This document shows, piece by piece, positions 1 through 12,639 of a stretch of 40,636 nucleotides of DNA. Location: the NCBI RefSeq assembly GCF_017353455.1, contig NZ_JAFMPZ010000505.1, positions 1 to 40,636 on the forward strand, written 5' to 3'. The DNA comes from Streptomyces laculatispora. Lineage in GTDB: Bacteria > Actinomycetota > Actinomycetes > Streptomycetales > Streptomycetaceae. The notes below the pieces were generated by a model. It was not told the DNA's origin. It ran no database searches and saw only the letters and a program-made list of their open reading frames with translations. Both the position numbers and the translations under genes were made by a program. The first letter of the stretch is position 1. Every line of letters starts with the position of its first letter.

Positions 1-252
1 CCGGGCCTCGTCCAGCACCCCCGGCTGCACTGCGTGGTCGCCGCGGAGGGCAGCACGGGCGCCGAGGTGCGTCTGCTCGTCGACGGCGTACCGCTGGGAC
101 CGGTGGGCGTGCCGGGCGACGGCCTGACCTTCACGGAGCGGCTGCCGGCCACCTTCGGCGCCACCGTCTCCTTCGAGATCCAGGCGAAGGTCGCGGCCAC
201 CGGCGACACCCTGCGCTGCCGTCCGCTGGCGCTGTACGGCATCCAGTCCTGA
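1..252 (+). CDS. C-terminal part of an unrecognised, probably phage structural protein
   Basis: Frame 1 is open from the first base to a TGA at 250-252, so at least 83 residues are present and the start lies outside the window. The visible part alternates hydrophobic and charged residues with many Gly, Val and Thr, as in a beta-rich structural domain. It has no motif I can assign. It lies 95 bases upstream of a tail-fibre-like gene, on the same strand and separated from it by a hairpin. By position it could be a minor tail or baseplate-associated protein, but that is inferred from context only. Confidence 0.6.
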   Translation, partial: PGLVQHPRLHCVVAAEGSTGAEVRLLVDGVPLGPVGVPGDGLTFTERLPATFGATVSFEIQAKVAATGDTLRCRPLALYGIQS

Positions 253-260
253 CGCGCTCC

Positions 261-294
261 GGGACCGGCCGCGCGTCACGCGCGGCCCGGTCCC
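261..294. terminator. Hairpin terminator after the partial gene
   Basis: Two 9-base G+C-only arms (267-275 and 279-287) around a TCA loop are extended by a GGGACC/GGTCCC outer stem with one bulged C. No U-tract follows, which is usual for Streptomyces terminators. It begins 9 bases after the stop codon. Confidence 0.6.
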
Positions 295-347
295 GATCCG
301 TCAGCCGTCGGACGGCCACCCCATCAACCACCGAGGAGGGCACCCGC

Positions 348-1805
348 GTGCTGCCTGAAAACATCCCCACCGTCACCGTCACCGCCCGCTACCTGACCCC
401 CGACGGCCGCCCGATGAGCGGCACCGTCGAATTCCGGCCCCCGGCGCTCCTCACCCACGCCGAGGAGGACCTCTTCCTGGGCGGTCCGATCCGGGCCACG
501 CTCGACGCGGAGGGCAGGATCAGCGTCGTCCTGCCCGCCTCCGACGCCCCCGGCTGGAACCCCGCCGCCTGGACGTACACCGTCACGGAGAAGCTCGCCG
601 GGCTCTCCCGCGGCGGACGCGTCTACCAGATCGCTCTGGCGGCCGCGGTCCCGGCCGTGGACCTCGCCGACATCGCCCCGGCCGATCCGGGCACCCCGCA
701 GTACGTGGCCGTACCGGGGCCGCCGGGACCCGCCGGGGAGCTGGGCCCCGAGGGCCCGGCCGGACCGGCCGGCGCGGTGCACTCCGTCAACGGCCACGCC
801 GAGGCCGACATCGTGCTGGGCGCGGCGGACGTCTCGGCCCTCGCCGCGGCGTCGGCGGGAGCGCCCGGCGGCGTGGCCACCCTCGGCACCGACGGGCTGG
901 TCCCGGCAGCCCAGCTCCCGGCCGGCGGCGGCGCCGTCGCCTCCGTCAACGGCCAGACCGGTGAGGTCCTGCTGACCGCGACCGACCTGGGGGCGCTGAC
1001 CCAGGCGGCGGGCGACGCCCGCTACCTGGCACTCGGCGGCGCCCCGGTCGCCTCGGTGAACGGCCTCACCGGCGCCGTCACCCTCGCAGCGTCGGACGTG
1101 GCCGCGGTACCGGCGGGCGAAGGCGTCCTGCTCGCGGGGGCCCAGGAGATCGCGGGCGCCAAGTCGTTCGTCACCCCGCCCTCCACGAAGGCTGCCCCGG
1201 CCACCGCCGACCAGCTGACCCGTCGCGGCTACGTGGACGCGGTCTCGTCGGCCGGTACCTGGACCCCGTCGTCGATGGGCTTCAGCGGCTGGGCGTTCGA
1301 CCCGGCGGTGAGCTCCGCGAGCACCCCGCAGTACTGCATCAACGGCTGGGTGTACCTCATCGGCGTCCCGCTGCACGCGCCCACGACCGTGAAGAACGTG
1401 GTGTTCTACATCCCGGGGTACGTCGGCGGCACGCTCAGCGTGTCCTCGTACGCGGGCCTCTACACCGACACGGGCACCCGGGTCGGGCTGACCGCCAACC
1501 TCACCACACTCATCAAGCAGACCGAGGGCACAACCGTCGTCTGCCCGCTGGCGGCCTCGTACAACGCGGCGGCGGGCAACTACTGGATCGGGCTCGTCGT
1601 CAACGGCCCCAACCCCAGCAACAGCGGCCCCGCCTTCCTGCGGGCGGCCAGCGTGGGCGAGGCCCCCGGCGGCAGTGCCCGGATGCCCGGCAAGTTCATC
1701 CGCCACGGCCGGCTGAGCACCACCGGCCAGACCTCGCTGCCCAACTCCTTCCCCACCGACAAGGTGGTTGCCGACTCCAACTCCATCTGGGCGGCGCTCT
1801 CCTGA
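348..1805 (+). CDS. Tail-fibre-like protein with short collagen-like segment and SVNG repeats
   Basis: 485 residues from a GTG start preceded by GAGGAGGG at 332-339. The N-terminal ~120 residues look like a beta-rich attachment domain. A short Gly-X-Y collagen-like run follows near residues 125-145. Then come three copies of a phage tail-fibre motif of the form SVNGxxGxVxLxAxDLxAL at about residues 145-260, and a segment resembling the TKAAPATADQLTRRGYVD region of phage appendage proteins. The C-terminal ~190 residues are Ser/Thr/Gly/Tyr-rich, likely a receptor-binding beta domain. Family knowledge: these features mark phage or phage-tail-like fibres that trimerise and bind the cell surface. 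The endolysin and holin-like genes downstream support a phage origin. Whether particles are made cannot be judged here. Confidence 0.8.
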   Translation: MLPENIPTVTVTARYLTPDGRPMSGTVEFRPPALLTHAEEDLFLGGPIRATLDAEGRISVVLPASDAPGWNPAAWTYTVTEKLAGLSRGGRVYQIALAAAVPAVDLADIAPADPGTPQYVAVPGPPGPAGELGPEGPAGPAGAVHSVNGHAEADIVLGAADVSALAAASAGAPGGVATLGTDGLVPAAQLPAGGGAVASVNGQTGEVLLTATDLGALTQAAGDARYLALGGAPVASVNGLTGAVTLAASDVAAVPAGEGVLLAGAQEIAGAKSFVTPPSTKAAPATADQLTRRGYVDAVSSAGTWTPSSMGFSGWAFDPAVSSASTPQYCINGWVYLIGVPLHAPTTVKNVVFYIPGYVGGTLSVSSYAGLYTDTGTRVGLTANLTTLIKQTEGTTVVCPLAASYNAAAGNYWIGLVVNGPNPSNSGPAFLRAASVGEAPGGSARMPGKFIRHGRLSTTGQTSLPNSFPTDKVVADSNSIWAALS

Positions 1806-1815
1806 CCACGCCTTC

Positions 1816-1855
1816 GTGAAGGGGCCCCGCACCGGGTGGTGCGGGGCCCCTTCAC
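1816..1855. terminator. Perfect 18-bp hairpin between tail-fibre and endolysin genes
   Basis: The arms 1816-1833 and 1838-1855 are perfect 18-base complements around a GGGT loop. It starts 10 bases after the tail-fibre stop and ends about 30 bases before the endolysin ATG. It should terminate or strongly attenuate transcription between structural and lysis genes, and could also stabilise the upstream mRNA 3' end. It contains a spurious in-frame GTG at 1836. Confidence 0.75.
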
Positions 1856-1886
1856 GTACCCACCCGAACGAAGGGACCACACGACC

Positions 1887-2804
1887 ATGGCCACTCCCCT
1901 GACCGCCGGCCAACTGCTCGCCGCGTTGCACGCCGAAGGCGTCGACGTCGTCGGCTACGAGAGCTGGCGCACCCACAACCGCAACCACAAGGGCGCCTGG
2001 GGCCCGCTGAACGGCGTGATGATCCACCACACCGTCAGCAGCGGCACCGACGCCTCCGTGGCGCTCTGCTACAACGGCCACTCCGCACTGCCGGGCCCCC
2101 TGTGCCACGGGGTCATCGACAAGGCCGGCACCGTCCACCTGGTCGGCAACGGCCGCGCCAACCACGCAGGCGGCGGCGATCCGGCCGTCCTCCAGCGGGT
2201 GATCGCGGAGGACTACGGCGACCGCCCGCCCGCCCCGCACGAGCACGAGGGCAGCGCCGGTTCCGTCGACGGCAACGCCCGCTTCTACGGATTCGAGTGC
2301 GTCAACCTCGGCGACGGCGAGGACCCGTGGCCGGCCGCCCAGCTCGAAGCGATCGAACGCGTCTCGGCCGCCATCTGCCGCGCCCACGGCTGGACCGCCC
2401 GCAGCGTCATAGGCCACCTGGAATGGTCCGACTGGAAGGTCGATCCGCGCGGCTTCACCATGCCCGCGCTCCGGGACCGGGTCGCCGCCCGGCTGGGCGG
2501 CCCGGCCGGTGGCGGGTCCGCTGGCCGGCCGGCCGGCGGGACCTCCGCCCCCCGGTACCAGCCGTTCCCGGGCGCCTCGTTCTTCTCCGGCCGCACCAGC
2601 TCGCCCGCGATCACCGCCATGGGGCGCAGGCTCGTCGCCGAGGGCTGCTCGTCGTACACCGTCGGCCCCGGCCCCCGCTGGACCGACGCCGACCGCCGCT
2701 CGTACGCCGCCTGGCAGCGCAAGCTCGGCTTCCGGGGCAGCGACGCCGACGGCGTACCGGGCCGCACCTCCTGGAACGCCCTCAAGGTCCCGTACACGAA
2801 ATGA
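1887..2804 (+). CDS. Phage-type N-acetylmuramoyl-L-alanine amidase (endolysin) with cell-wall-binding tail
   Basis: 305 residues from ATG 1887, with AAGGGACC upstream. An in-frame GTG at 1836 is rejected because it lies inside a terminator hairpin. Residues ~35-200 are an Amidase_2/T7-lysozyme-like domain: MIHHTVS supplies a zinc-ligand His (about 47), NHAGGG follows, and GHLEWSDWKVDP supplies His177 and the catalytic-region Lys184/Asp186. A Gly/Ala/Pro linker (~203-222) leads to a C-terminal domain with YAAWQRKLGF and DADGVPGRTSW motifs, like the peptidoglycan-binding tails of actinophage endolysins. It cleaves the bond between MurNAc and L-Ala. There is no signal peptide, so release would need a holin, and two candidate genes follow within 13 bases. 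Confidence 0.9.
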   Translation: MATPLTAGQLLAALHAEGVDVVGYESWRTHNRNHKGAWGPLNGVMIHHTVSSGTDASVALCYNGHSALPGPLCHGVIDKAGTVHLVGNGRANHAGGGDPAVLQRVIAEDYGDRPPAPHEHEGSAGSVDGNARFYGFECVNLGDGEDPWPAAQLEAIERVSAAICRAHGWTARSVIGHLEWSDWKVDPRGFTMPALRDRVAARLGGPAGGGSAGRPAGGTSAPRYQPFPGASFFSGRTSSPAITAMGRRLVAEGCSSYTVGPGPRWTDADRRSYAAWQRKLGFRGSDADGVPGRTSWNALKVPYTK

Positions 2805-2817
2805 GGAGCCCGCGACC

Positions 2818-3069
2818 ATGTCCGATGCCGCCCGCCGCACCACCCGCACCCTGGTCCAGACCGCCCTCTCCCTTGCCGTGCTTCTGCCCGCACTCGTCGA
2901 CGCGTCCGGGCTCGCGGCGACCCTGCCCCGGGTCGCCGGGGCCCTGGCCGTCGCGGGGGCGCTGACCCGGGTGATGGCCGTACCCGGGGTGCAGGCGCTG
3001 CTCCCGGCGTGGCTGCGCACCGGGCCGACGGGGGACGACACCACAGGAGCCGCCCATGACCGAGACTGA
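2818..3069 (+). CDS. Small holin-like membrane protein, 83 aa
   Basis: Starts at ATG 2818, 13 bases after the endolysin stop, with GAGGAG at 2802-2807. Two hydrophobic segments (about residues 12-30 and 33-58) are followed by a short hydrophilic, acidic tail. Size, topology and position after an endolysin fit an actinophage holin. There is no diagnostic motif, so the call rests on context. It overlaps the next gene by 14 bases in another frame, implying translational coupling. Confidence 0.7.
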   Translation: MSDAARRTTRTLVQTALSLAVLLPALVDASGLAATLPRVAGALAVAGALTRVMAVPGVQALLPAWLRTGPTGDDTTGAAHDRD

Positions 3070-3316
3070 TCCGAACAATCCGGTCGCCGTCGCCCTGGAG
3101 CTGGAACGCCTGCGCGGCACGCTGGAGGCAGGCTTCGCCCGCGCCGACGGCCAGCTGGCGCTGCTGGTCCAGCGCAGCGACCAGACCGACAAACAGCTGG
3201 CCGACCACGAGTCCCGGCTCGACGCGCTGGAACGTACCCGCTGGCCGCTGGCGAGCATCGGCGTCCTCACCGCTACCGCCGGCCTCGCCGTCGCCCTGTG
3301 GGAGACCGTGCGCTGA
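3056..3316 (+). CDS. Small coiled-coil protein with C-terminal membrane anchor (XhlA-like, putative holin partner)
   Basis: 86 residues from ATG 3056, inside the end of the preceding gene. An RBS-like CAGGAG lies just upstream at 3043-3048. Residues ~10-60 are charged with heptad-like Leu spacing (LELERLRGTLEAGFARAD, then RLDALERTRW), suggesting a coiled coil. Residues ~63-83 form one hydrophobic segment. This resembles the XhlA/haemolysin-type small proteins that pair with holins in lysis cassettes. It is the last gene of the module; a bidirectional terminator and the convergent rpoC end follow. A function in lysis is inferred. Confidence 0.7.
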   Translation: MTETDPNNPVAVALELERLRGTLEAGFARADGQLALLVQRSDQTDKQLADHESRLDALERTRWPLASIGVLTATAGLAVALWETVR

Positions 3317-3420
3317 CCCGCGCCCGGATCGGCCTGCGGCAGTCAGGCCTCAGACGACGCGGCAGCCGCTCGCTAGCGCCTGTATTGCGTTGTCACGCGG
3401 CGTCACGGGGCTGGGCACGC

Positions 3421-3463
3421 AGAAGGGCGCCCACCCCGTACCTGACGGGGTGGGCGCCCTTCT
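3421..3463. terminator. Bidirectional terminator between phage-like module and rpoC
   Basis: Perfect 19-base arms 3421-3439 and 3445-3463 enclose the loop ACCTG. It is 9 bases beyond the rpoC stop on the minus strand and about 100 bases after the last plus-strand phage-like gene, so it serves both convergent transcripts. The 104 bases at 3317-3420 hold no gene. Confidence 0.85.
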
Positions 3464-3472
3464 CACTCACTT

Positions 3473-7372
<3,900 letters not shown>

Positions 7373-7392
7373 TTGTCGTCAATCCCTCTTTC

Positions 7393-7494
7393 GGGGGTTC
7401 GAGCCCCCTCGCATCACGCGAGAAATCGGGGCACTTCAGCAATGGTCTGAACGGGTCCGGGGAGAGCCGGCCGGATCACAGGGATCCGGCCGGC
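7393..7494. promoter_or_regulatory. Two hairpins in the rpoB-rpoC spacer
   Basis: A 12-bp stem (7466-7477 with 7483-7494, loop ACAGG) begins 8 bases after the rpoB stop. A shorter GGGGG/CCCCC stem at 7393-7408 lies just upstream of the rpoC Shine-Dalgarno. Neither has a U-tract. They may be mRNA-processing or attenuation structures that set the beta/beta' ratio. The structures are seen directly; the role is inferred. Confidence 0.4.
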
Positions 7495-7501
7495 CAACCC
7501 G

Positions 7502-10500
7502 TCAGACCTCTTCGACGCTGCTCGGCTCGCGCCGGGACAGGTCGATTCCGAGCTCCTCCGCCGCGCGGAAGACGTCCTCGTCCGTGTCGCGCATCTCGAT
7601 GGACATGCCGTCCGAGGACAGCACCTCCACGTTGAGGCAGAGCGACTGCATTTCCTTGATGAGCACCTTGAAGGACTCGGGAATGCCGGGCTCGGGGATG
7701 TTCTCGCCCTTGACGATGGCCTCGTAGACCTTCACGCGGCCGGTCACGTCGTCGGACTTGATCGTCAGCAGCTCCTGGAGGGCGTACGCGGCGCCATAAG
7801 CTTCAAGGGCCCACACCTCCATTTCACCGAAGCGCTGTCCACCGAACTGAGCCTTACCACCCAGCGGCTGCTGGGTGATCATGGAGTACGGACCCGTCGA
7901 ACGAGCGTGGAGCTTGTCGTCGACGAGGTGGTGGAGCTTGAGGATGTACATGAAGCCGACCGAGACCGGCTCGGGGAACGGCTCGCCGGAGCGGCCGTCG
8001 AACAGGTTGGCCTTGCCCGAGGGCTGGACCAGCCGGTCGCCGTCGCGGTTCGGGATCGTGGCCTGGAAGAGGCCGGTGATCTCGTCCTCACGGGCACCGT
8101 CGAAGACCGGGGTCGCGACGTTGGTGCCGGGGGCGACCTGGTCGGCGCCGATGGTCTGCAGGCGCTTGGCCCACTCGTCACCGAGGCCGGAGACGTCCCA
8201 GCCGCGGCTGGCGAGCCAGCCGAGGTGGATCTCCAGGACCTGTCCCGGGTTCATTCGGGACGGGACACCCAGCGGGTTGAGGATGATGTCGACCGGGGTG
8301 CCGTCCTCCAGGAACGGCATGTCCTCGATCGGCAGGATCTTCGAGATGACGCCCTTGTTGCCGTGACGGCCGGCGAGCTTGTCACCATCGGTGATCTTGC
8401 GCTTCTGCGCGACGTAGACGCGCACCAGCTGGTTCACGCCCGGCGGCAGCTCGTCGCCCTCTTCGCGGTCGAAGACGCGGACGCCGATGACCTTGCCGAT
8501 CTCACCGTGCGGCACCTTCAGCGAGGTGTCGCGCACTTCGCGCGCCTTCTCACCGAAGATCGCGCGGAGCAGGCGCTCCTCGGGGGTCAGCTCGGTCTCG
8601 CCCTTGGGCGTGACCTTGCCGACGAGGATGTCACCGGCGACGACCTCGGCACCGATCCGGATGATGCCGCGCTCGTCGAGGTCGGCGAGGACCTCTTCGG
8701 AGACGTTCGGGATGTCCCGGGTGATCTCCTCCGGGCCGAGCTTGGTGTCACGGGCGTCGACCTCGTGCTCCTCGATGTGGATCGAGGAGAGGACGTCGTC
8801 CTGCACGAGGCGCTGCGACAGGATGATCGCGTCCTCGTAGTTGTGACCCTCCCACGGCATGAACGCCACGAGCAGGTTCTTGCCCAGGGCCATCTCACCG
8901 TTCTCGGTGGCCGGACCGTCGGCGAGCACCTGGCCCTCGATGACCCGGTCGCCCTCGGAGACGACGACCTTCTGGTTGACCGAGGTGCCCTGGTTGGAGC
9001 GCATGAACTTCGCGATGCGGTACGTGGTGTACGTGCCGTCGTCGTTGGTCACGGTGATGTAGTCCGCGGAGACCTCCTGGACCACACCGTCCTTCTCGGC
9101 CTTCAGCACGTCACCGGCGTCGGTGGCGCAGCGGTACTCCATGCCGGTGCCGACGAGCGGGGCCTCCGACTTGATCAGCGGCACCGCCTGACGCATCATG
9201 TTCGCGCCCATGAGGGCACGGTTGGCGTCGTCGTGCTCCAGGAACGGGATCATCGCGGTGGCGACGGACACCATCTGGCGCGGCGAGACGTCCATGTAGT
9301 CGACTTCGGTGCCGGGCACGTAGTCGACCTCTCCGCCACGACGGCGGACCAGGACGCGGGGCTCGGTGAAGCGCAGCTCGTCGGAGAGCGTCGCGTTCGC
9401 CTGGGCGATGACGTAACGGTCTTCCTCGTCGGCCGTGACGTAGTCGACCTCGTCGGTGACCTGGCCGTCGACGACCTTGCGGTACGGCGTCTCGATGAAA
9501 CCGAACGCGTTGACGCGTCCGTACGAGGCGAGCGAACCGATCAGACCGATGTTCGGGCCTTCAGGGGTCTCGATCGGGCACATGCGTCCGTAGTGGGACG
9601 GGTGCACGTCACGGACCTCGAAGCCGGCCCGCTCACGGGAGAGACCACCCGGGCCAAGAGCCGACAGGCGGCGCTTGTGGGTGAGACCCGACAGCGGGTT
9701 GTTCTGGTCCATGAACTGCGACAGCTGGCTGGTGCCGAAGAACTCCTTGATGGAGGCGACGACCGGCCGGATGTTGATCAGGGTCTGCGGCGTGATGGCC
9801 TCGACGTCCTGAGTCGTCATGCGCTCACGCACGACGCGCTCCATCCGCGCCAGGCCCGTGCGGACCTGGTTCTGGATGAGCTCGCCGACGTTGCGCAGAC
9901 GACGGTTGCCGAAGTGGTCGATGTCGTCGGTCTCGACGACGATCGAACGGCCGGACTCGCCGACGGTCTCGGTCTCCCCGGCGTGCAGCTTCACCAGGTA
10001 CTTGATGGTCGCGATGATGTCGTCGCTGGTGAGAACACCGGCGTCGAGCGGCTCATCCGCGCCGAGCTTCTTGTTCACCTTGTAGCGGCCGACCTTCGCG
10101 AGGTCGTAGCGCTTCGGGTTGAAGTAGAGGTTCTCGAGCAGCGTCTGAGCAGCCTCGCGGGTGGGCGGCTCGCCCGGGCGCAGCTTGCGGTAGATGTCGA
10201 GCAGCGCGTCGTCCTGGCCCTGGGTGTGGTCCTTCTCCAGGGTGGCGCGCATCGACTCGTACTCGCCGAACTCCTCCAGGATCTGCTCGGTGGTCCAGCC
10301 GAGAGCCTTCAGGAGGACGGTGACGGACTGCTTGCGCTTGCGGTCGATGCGGACACCGACCATGTCGCGCTTGTCGATCTCCATCTCCAGCCAGGCACCC
10401 CGGGAAGGGATGATCTTGGCGGAGAAGATGTCCTTGTCGGACGTCTTGTCGATCGAGGAGTCGAAGTAGACACCCGGCGAGCGGACCAGCTGCGACACAA

Positions 10501-10987
10501 CGACACGCTCGGTGCCGTTGATGACGAAGGTGCCCTTGTTGGTCATGAGCGGGAAATCGCCCATGAAGACCGTCTGGGACTTGATCTCGCCGGTCTCGTT
10601 GTTGGTGAACTCGGCCGTCACGAAGAGCGGGGCGGCGAACGTGAAGTCGCGCTCCTTGCACTCGTCGATCGAGTTCTTCGGGGGCTCGAAGCGGTGGTCG
10701 CGGAACGTAAGCGACATCGACCCGGAGAAGTCCTCGATCGGTGAAATCTCCTCGAAGATCTCCTCCAGGCCGGACTTGGTGGGGACGTCTTGTCCACTGT
10801 CCAGAGCAGCCTCGACGCGAGCCTTCCAGGCGGCGTTGCCGAGGAGCCAGTCAAAGCTCTCGGTCTGCAGCGCGAGGAGGTTCGGAACCTCGAGGGGCTC
10901 CTTGATTTTTGCAAAAGAGATGCGCAGCGGGGCGGTGCTGGCGCCGTTGTTCGTATTCGCGGTCGAGGCGTTGCGCGAGGCGGCCAA
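7502..10987 (-). CDS. rpoB: DNA-directed RNA polymerase beta subunit
   Basis: 1161 residues from TTG 10987, which gives a protein beginning AASRNAST after the initiator. That start has GGAAGGA seven bases upstream; the longer in-frame start at 11017 has no such site. The rifampicin region contains [19 protein letters not shown] and LSALGPGG, with the Asp, His and Ser positions that mutate to resistance all in the sensitive form. The conserved [20 protein letters not shown] segment and the C-terminal [20 protein letters not shown] beta'-contact region are intact. Transcription can come from read-through of the rplJL unit and from a promoter at 11149-11177. Confidence 0.99.
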   Translation of the reverse strand: MAASRNASTANTNNGASTAPLRISFAKIKEPLEVPNLLALQTESFDWLLGNAAWKARVEAALDSGQDVPTKSGLEEIFEEISPIEDFSGSMSLTFRDHRFEPPKNSIDECKERDFTFAAPLFVTAEFTNNETGEIKSQTVFMGDFPLMTNKGTFVINGTERVVVSQLVRSPGVYFDSSIDKTSDKDIFSAKIIPSRGAWLEMEIDKRDMVGVRIDRKRKQSVTVLLKALGWTTEQILEEFGEYESMRATLEKDHTQGQDDALLDIYRKLRPGEPPTREAAQTLLENLYFNPKRYDLAKVGRYKVNKKLGADEPLDAGVLTSDDIIATIKYLVKLHAGETETVGESGRSIVVETDDIDHFGNRRLRNVGELIQNQVRTGLARMERVVRERMTTQDVEAITPQTLINIRPVVASIKEFFGTSQLSQFMDQNNPLSGLTHKRRLSALGPGGLSRERAGFEVRDVHPSHYGRMCPIETPEGPNIGLIGSLASYGRVNAFGFIETPYRKVVDGQVTDEVDYVTADEEDRYVIAQANATLSDELRFTEPRVLVRRRGGEVDYVPGTEVDYMDVSPRQMVSVATAMIPFLEHDDANRALMGANMMRQAVPLIKSEAPLVGTGMEYRCATDAGDVLKAEKDGVVQEVSADYITVTNDDGTYTTYRIAKFMRSNQGTSVNQKVVVSEGDRVIEGQVLADGPATENGEMALGKNLLVAFMPWEGHNYEDAIILSQRLVQDDVLSSIHIEEHEVDARDTKLGPEEITRDIPNVSEEVLADLDERGIIRIGAEVVAGDILVGKVTPKGETELTPEERLLRAIFGEKAREVRDTSLKVPHGEIGKVIGVRVFDREEGDELPPGVNQLVRVYVAQKRKITDGDKLAGRHGNKGVISKILPIEDMPFLEDGTPVDIILNPLGVPSRMNPGQVLEIHLGWLASRGWDVSGLGDEWAKRLQTIGADQVAPGTNVATPVFDGAREDEITGLFQATIPNRDGDRLVQPSGKANLFDGRSGEPFPEPVSVGFMYILKLHHLVDDKLHARSTGPYSMITQQPLGGKAQFGGQRFGEMEVWALEAYGAAYALQELLTIKSDDVTGRVKVYEAIVKGENIPEPGIPESFKVLIKEMQSLCLNVEVLSSDGMSIEMRDTDEDVFRAAEELGIDLSRREPSSVEEV

Positions 10988-11142
10988 GAGGGGGTCCTTC
11001 CGAGGGCTCGGACTCACTACGCGCGTACCGGTCCCAAACTGGACACATGGATAGATGTCCCTCTTCAGAGATGATCAATCCACGGTGCACAAGATGAGTA
11101 TGCCCCTGGTGACGGGCAGGAGGCAGCTAACAGGCAGCGCAA
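10988..11142 (-). promoter_or_regulatory. rpoB 5' leader with GCTGCCT direct repeats
   Basis: About 155 bases lie between the predicted start point near 11140 and the TTG. The leader begins with two GCTGCCT copies 11 bases apart (complements of 11132-11138 and 11121-11127) only a few bases after the predicted start. A TGCCC/GGGCA stem and a GGACA/TGTCC stem (complement of 11041-11060) follow. There is no ORF with an RBS. I suspect conservation among actinobacterial rpoB leaders, from memory only. Confidence 0.4.
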
Positions 11143-11148
11143 AGGGTC

Positions 11149-11177
11149 AGTGTAGCCAAGCGGCACACTGATGTCCA
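11149..11177 (-). promoter_or_regulatory. Predicted principal-sigma promoter for rpoB
   Basis: On the minus strand, TGGACA (complement of 11172-11177) and TACACT (complement of 11149-11154) are separated by exactly 17 bases. Both hexamers suit HrdB-type promoters, with five of six matching in the -35. The predicted start is near 11140-11142. This promoter would let rpoBC be expressed independently of rplJL. Confidence 0.65.
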
Positions 11178-11489
11178 GTCGGGGTTCTCAGAGACCCACG
11201 TTGCTCTCAACAGCTTGTTCTCAACACCTATGTCTAGCCCTGCATGAGCTGCGCTCTTCTTTACTGCCCTCTTCGTCATCGATCCATGCCTCGGATCCGG
11301 ATCGATGTGACGACGCGCCTTGAGAATTGCGCGCCTCGTGCGGTTCGTCAAGGCCCCCCAGCCGGGCCAGGCCCCGGAGACCCGCATACGCCGCCCCTCT
11401 TCGCCGTTCGCGCTCCCCTTCGAGAGGCGCACGGCGAAGATCACCATACTCGTCAGCGCGGGAAGAGCAAGGCACCCTCATGGGTACGC
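11178..11489. other. Non-coding stretch between the rplL terminator and the rpoB promoter
   Basis: About 310 bases without a credible gene. The only structure I see is an 8-base inverted repeat, ATCGATCC at 11278-11285 and GGATCGAT at 11299-11306, with a 13-base loop. Open frames crossing the region lack ribosome binding sites and recognisable proteins. It is noticeably less G+C-rich than the flanking genes at 11150-11310. Confidence 0.5.
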
Positions 11490-11525
11490 CGAAAGGCGAT
11501 CACCCGTACGGGTGATCGCCTTTCG
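11490..11525 (-). terminator. Terminator/attenuator after rplL
   Basis: A perfect 36-base palindrome, CGAAAGGCGATCACCCGT and its complement, folds to an ~16-bp stem with a GTAC loop. It lies 60 bases beyond the rplL stop on the minus strand. A partial terminator between rplL and rpoB is well known in bacteria, where L7/L12 is needed in several copies per RNA polymerase; the same logic would apply here. Confidence 0.75.
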
Positions 11526-11584
11526 CGATGTGACGTCCGTGCCTCGCGGCACGGGGGTCCAGACGAGTCAGAAGACTCGCAGGG

Positions 11585-11968
11585 TCACTTGACCTCGACG
11601 GAGGCGCCGGCGCCCTTGAGGGACTCGGCAGCCTTCTCGGCGGCCTCCTTGGCGACCTTCTCGAGGACGGGCTTCGGGGCGCCGTCGACGAGGTCCTTGG
11701 CCTCCTTGAGACCCAGCGAGGTCAGCTCACGCACGACCTTGATGACCTGGATCTTCTTCTCGCCGGCACCCGTGAGGATGACGTCGAACTCGTCCTGCTC
11801 GGCCTCGGCCTCGGCGGCGGGGCCACCGGCGGCGGGACCGGCGACGGCGACGGCCGCGGCGGCGGTGACGTCGAACTTCTCCTCGAAGGCCTTAACGAAC
11901 TCGGAGAGCTCGATGAGGGTGAGCTCCTCGAACTGGGCGAGCAGGTCTTCCTGGCTGAGCTTCGCCAT
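11585..11968 (-). CDS. rplL: 50S ribosomal protein L7/L12
   Basis: 127 residues from ATG 11968 with GGAAGGA upstream. Layout is typical: an N-terminal dimerisation helix ([20 protein letters not shown]), an Ala/Gly-rich hinge at ~35-55 and the C-terminal factor-binding domain with [20 protein letters not shown] and the [10 protein letters not shown] motif. It forms the ribosomal stalk with L10 and recruits translation GTPases. It lies 83 bases after rplJ on the same strand. Expression is probably controlled through the L10 leader upstream of rplJ and ends largely at the hairpin at 11490-11525. Confidence 0.98.
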   Translation of the reverse strand: MAKLSQEDLLAQFEELTLIELSEFVKAFEEKFDVTAAAAVAVAGPAAGGPAAEAEAEQDEFDVILTGAGEKKIQVIKVVRELTSLGLKEAKDLVDGAPKPVLEKVAKEAAEKAAESLKGAGASVEVK

Positions 11969-12051
11969 GATGGCGTCCTTCCACTATTCGGCAGGTGCCG
12001 GATGTATATGTCGGCGGGCGTACGTGGAGCCCGCTGGACCGCTGAGCGAAA

Positions 12052-12609
12052 TTACTCGGCGGCCTCGGCGGGAGCCGGAGTACCGGCACCGCCCTGCTCT
12101 TCCCTCTTGGCGCGAAGCGCTTCCGCGGTGCGGACGAACTTCGACGGCAGAGCCTGGAAGAGCTGCGCAGCCTGAGTCTGCTTGCCCTTCATGGCACCGG
12201 CCAGCTTGGCGAGCAGAACCTCGCGGGACTCGAGGTCCGCGAGCTTCTTGAACTCATCGGCGGACAGCGCCTTACCGTCAAGGACACCGCCCTTGATGAT
12301 GAGGTTGGGGTTGTCCTTGGCGAAGTCACGAAGACCCTTCGCCGACTCCACCGGGTCACCGGTGACGAAGGCAACCGCCGTCGGACCTGCGAACAGGTCG
12401 TCGAGCGTGTCGATCCCGGCCTCGTTGGCCGCAATCTTGGTCAGCGTGTTCTTCACCACGGCGTACTGGGCGTTCTCACCGAGCGAACGGCGCAGCTGCT
12501 TGAGCTGTGCCACGGTGAGACCCCGGTACTCGGTCAGCACGGCGGCGTTCGAGCTGCGGAACTGGTCCGCGAGCTCGGCTACCGCGGCAGCCTTGTCGGG
12601 CCTTGCCAT
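12052..12609 (-). CDS. rplJ: 50S ribosomal protein L10
   Basis: 185 residues from ATG 12609, with a strong GGAAGGAGG site upstream. The N-terminal RNA-binding domain contains [18 protein letters not shown] and the YAVVKNTL segment. The C-terminal helix (about residues 135-165) that anchors L7/L12 dimers follows, and then an Ala/Pro/Glu tail. L10 anchors the stalk to 23S rRNA and, with L12, represses its own mRNA by binding the leader. That leader is recognisable at 12640-12816. Confidence 0.98.
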   Translation of the reverse strand: MARPDKAAAVAELADQFRSSNAAVLTEYRGLTVAQLKQLRRSLGENAQYAVVKNTLTKIAANEAGIDTLDDLFAGPTAVAFVTGDPVESAKGLRDFAKDNPNLIIKGGVLDGKALSADEFKKLADLESREVLLAKLAGAMKGKQTQAAQLFQALPSKFVRTAEALRAKREEQGGAGTPAPAEAAE

Positions 12610-12639
12610 GAGCTTGGCCTCCTTCCGGGTGATGAGGAC

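Noticed and set aside
714..780. Collagen-like run considered as a separate collagen protein gene
   Set aside because: It is only a few Gly-X-Y triplets inside the tail-fibre frame, a common trimerising segment of phage fibres.
324..3044. 906-codon minus-strand frame across the phage-like module
   Set aside because: Low-complexity Gly/Arg/Ala translation, opposite to genes with clear domains and ribosome sites.
7393..7410. T-arm-like sequence (GGGGGTTCGAGCCCCC) on the plus strand in the rpoB-rpoC spacer, possible tRNA or att remnant
   Set aside because: No matching acceptor stem, anticodon arm or D-arm lies within 80 bases. It is better read as a small hairpin.
9640..9740. Possible rifampicin-resistance substitutions in rpoB
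   Set aside because: The Asp, His and Ser hotspot residues all match the sensitive consensus.
7907..10744. 945-codon plus-strand open frame opposite rpoB
   Set aside because: Same explanation: third-position G+C bias of rpoB keeps the opposite frame open. The translation resembles no protein.
11244..12251. 335-codon plus-strand frame across the rplL terminator and rplL
   Set aside because: It lies opposite rplL, runs through the terminator hairpin, has no RBS and no recognisable protein.
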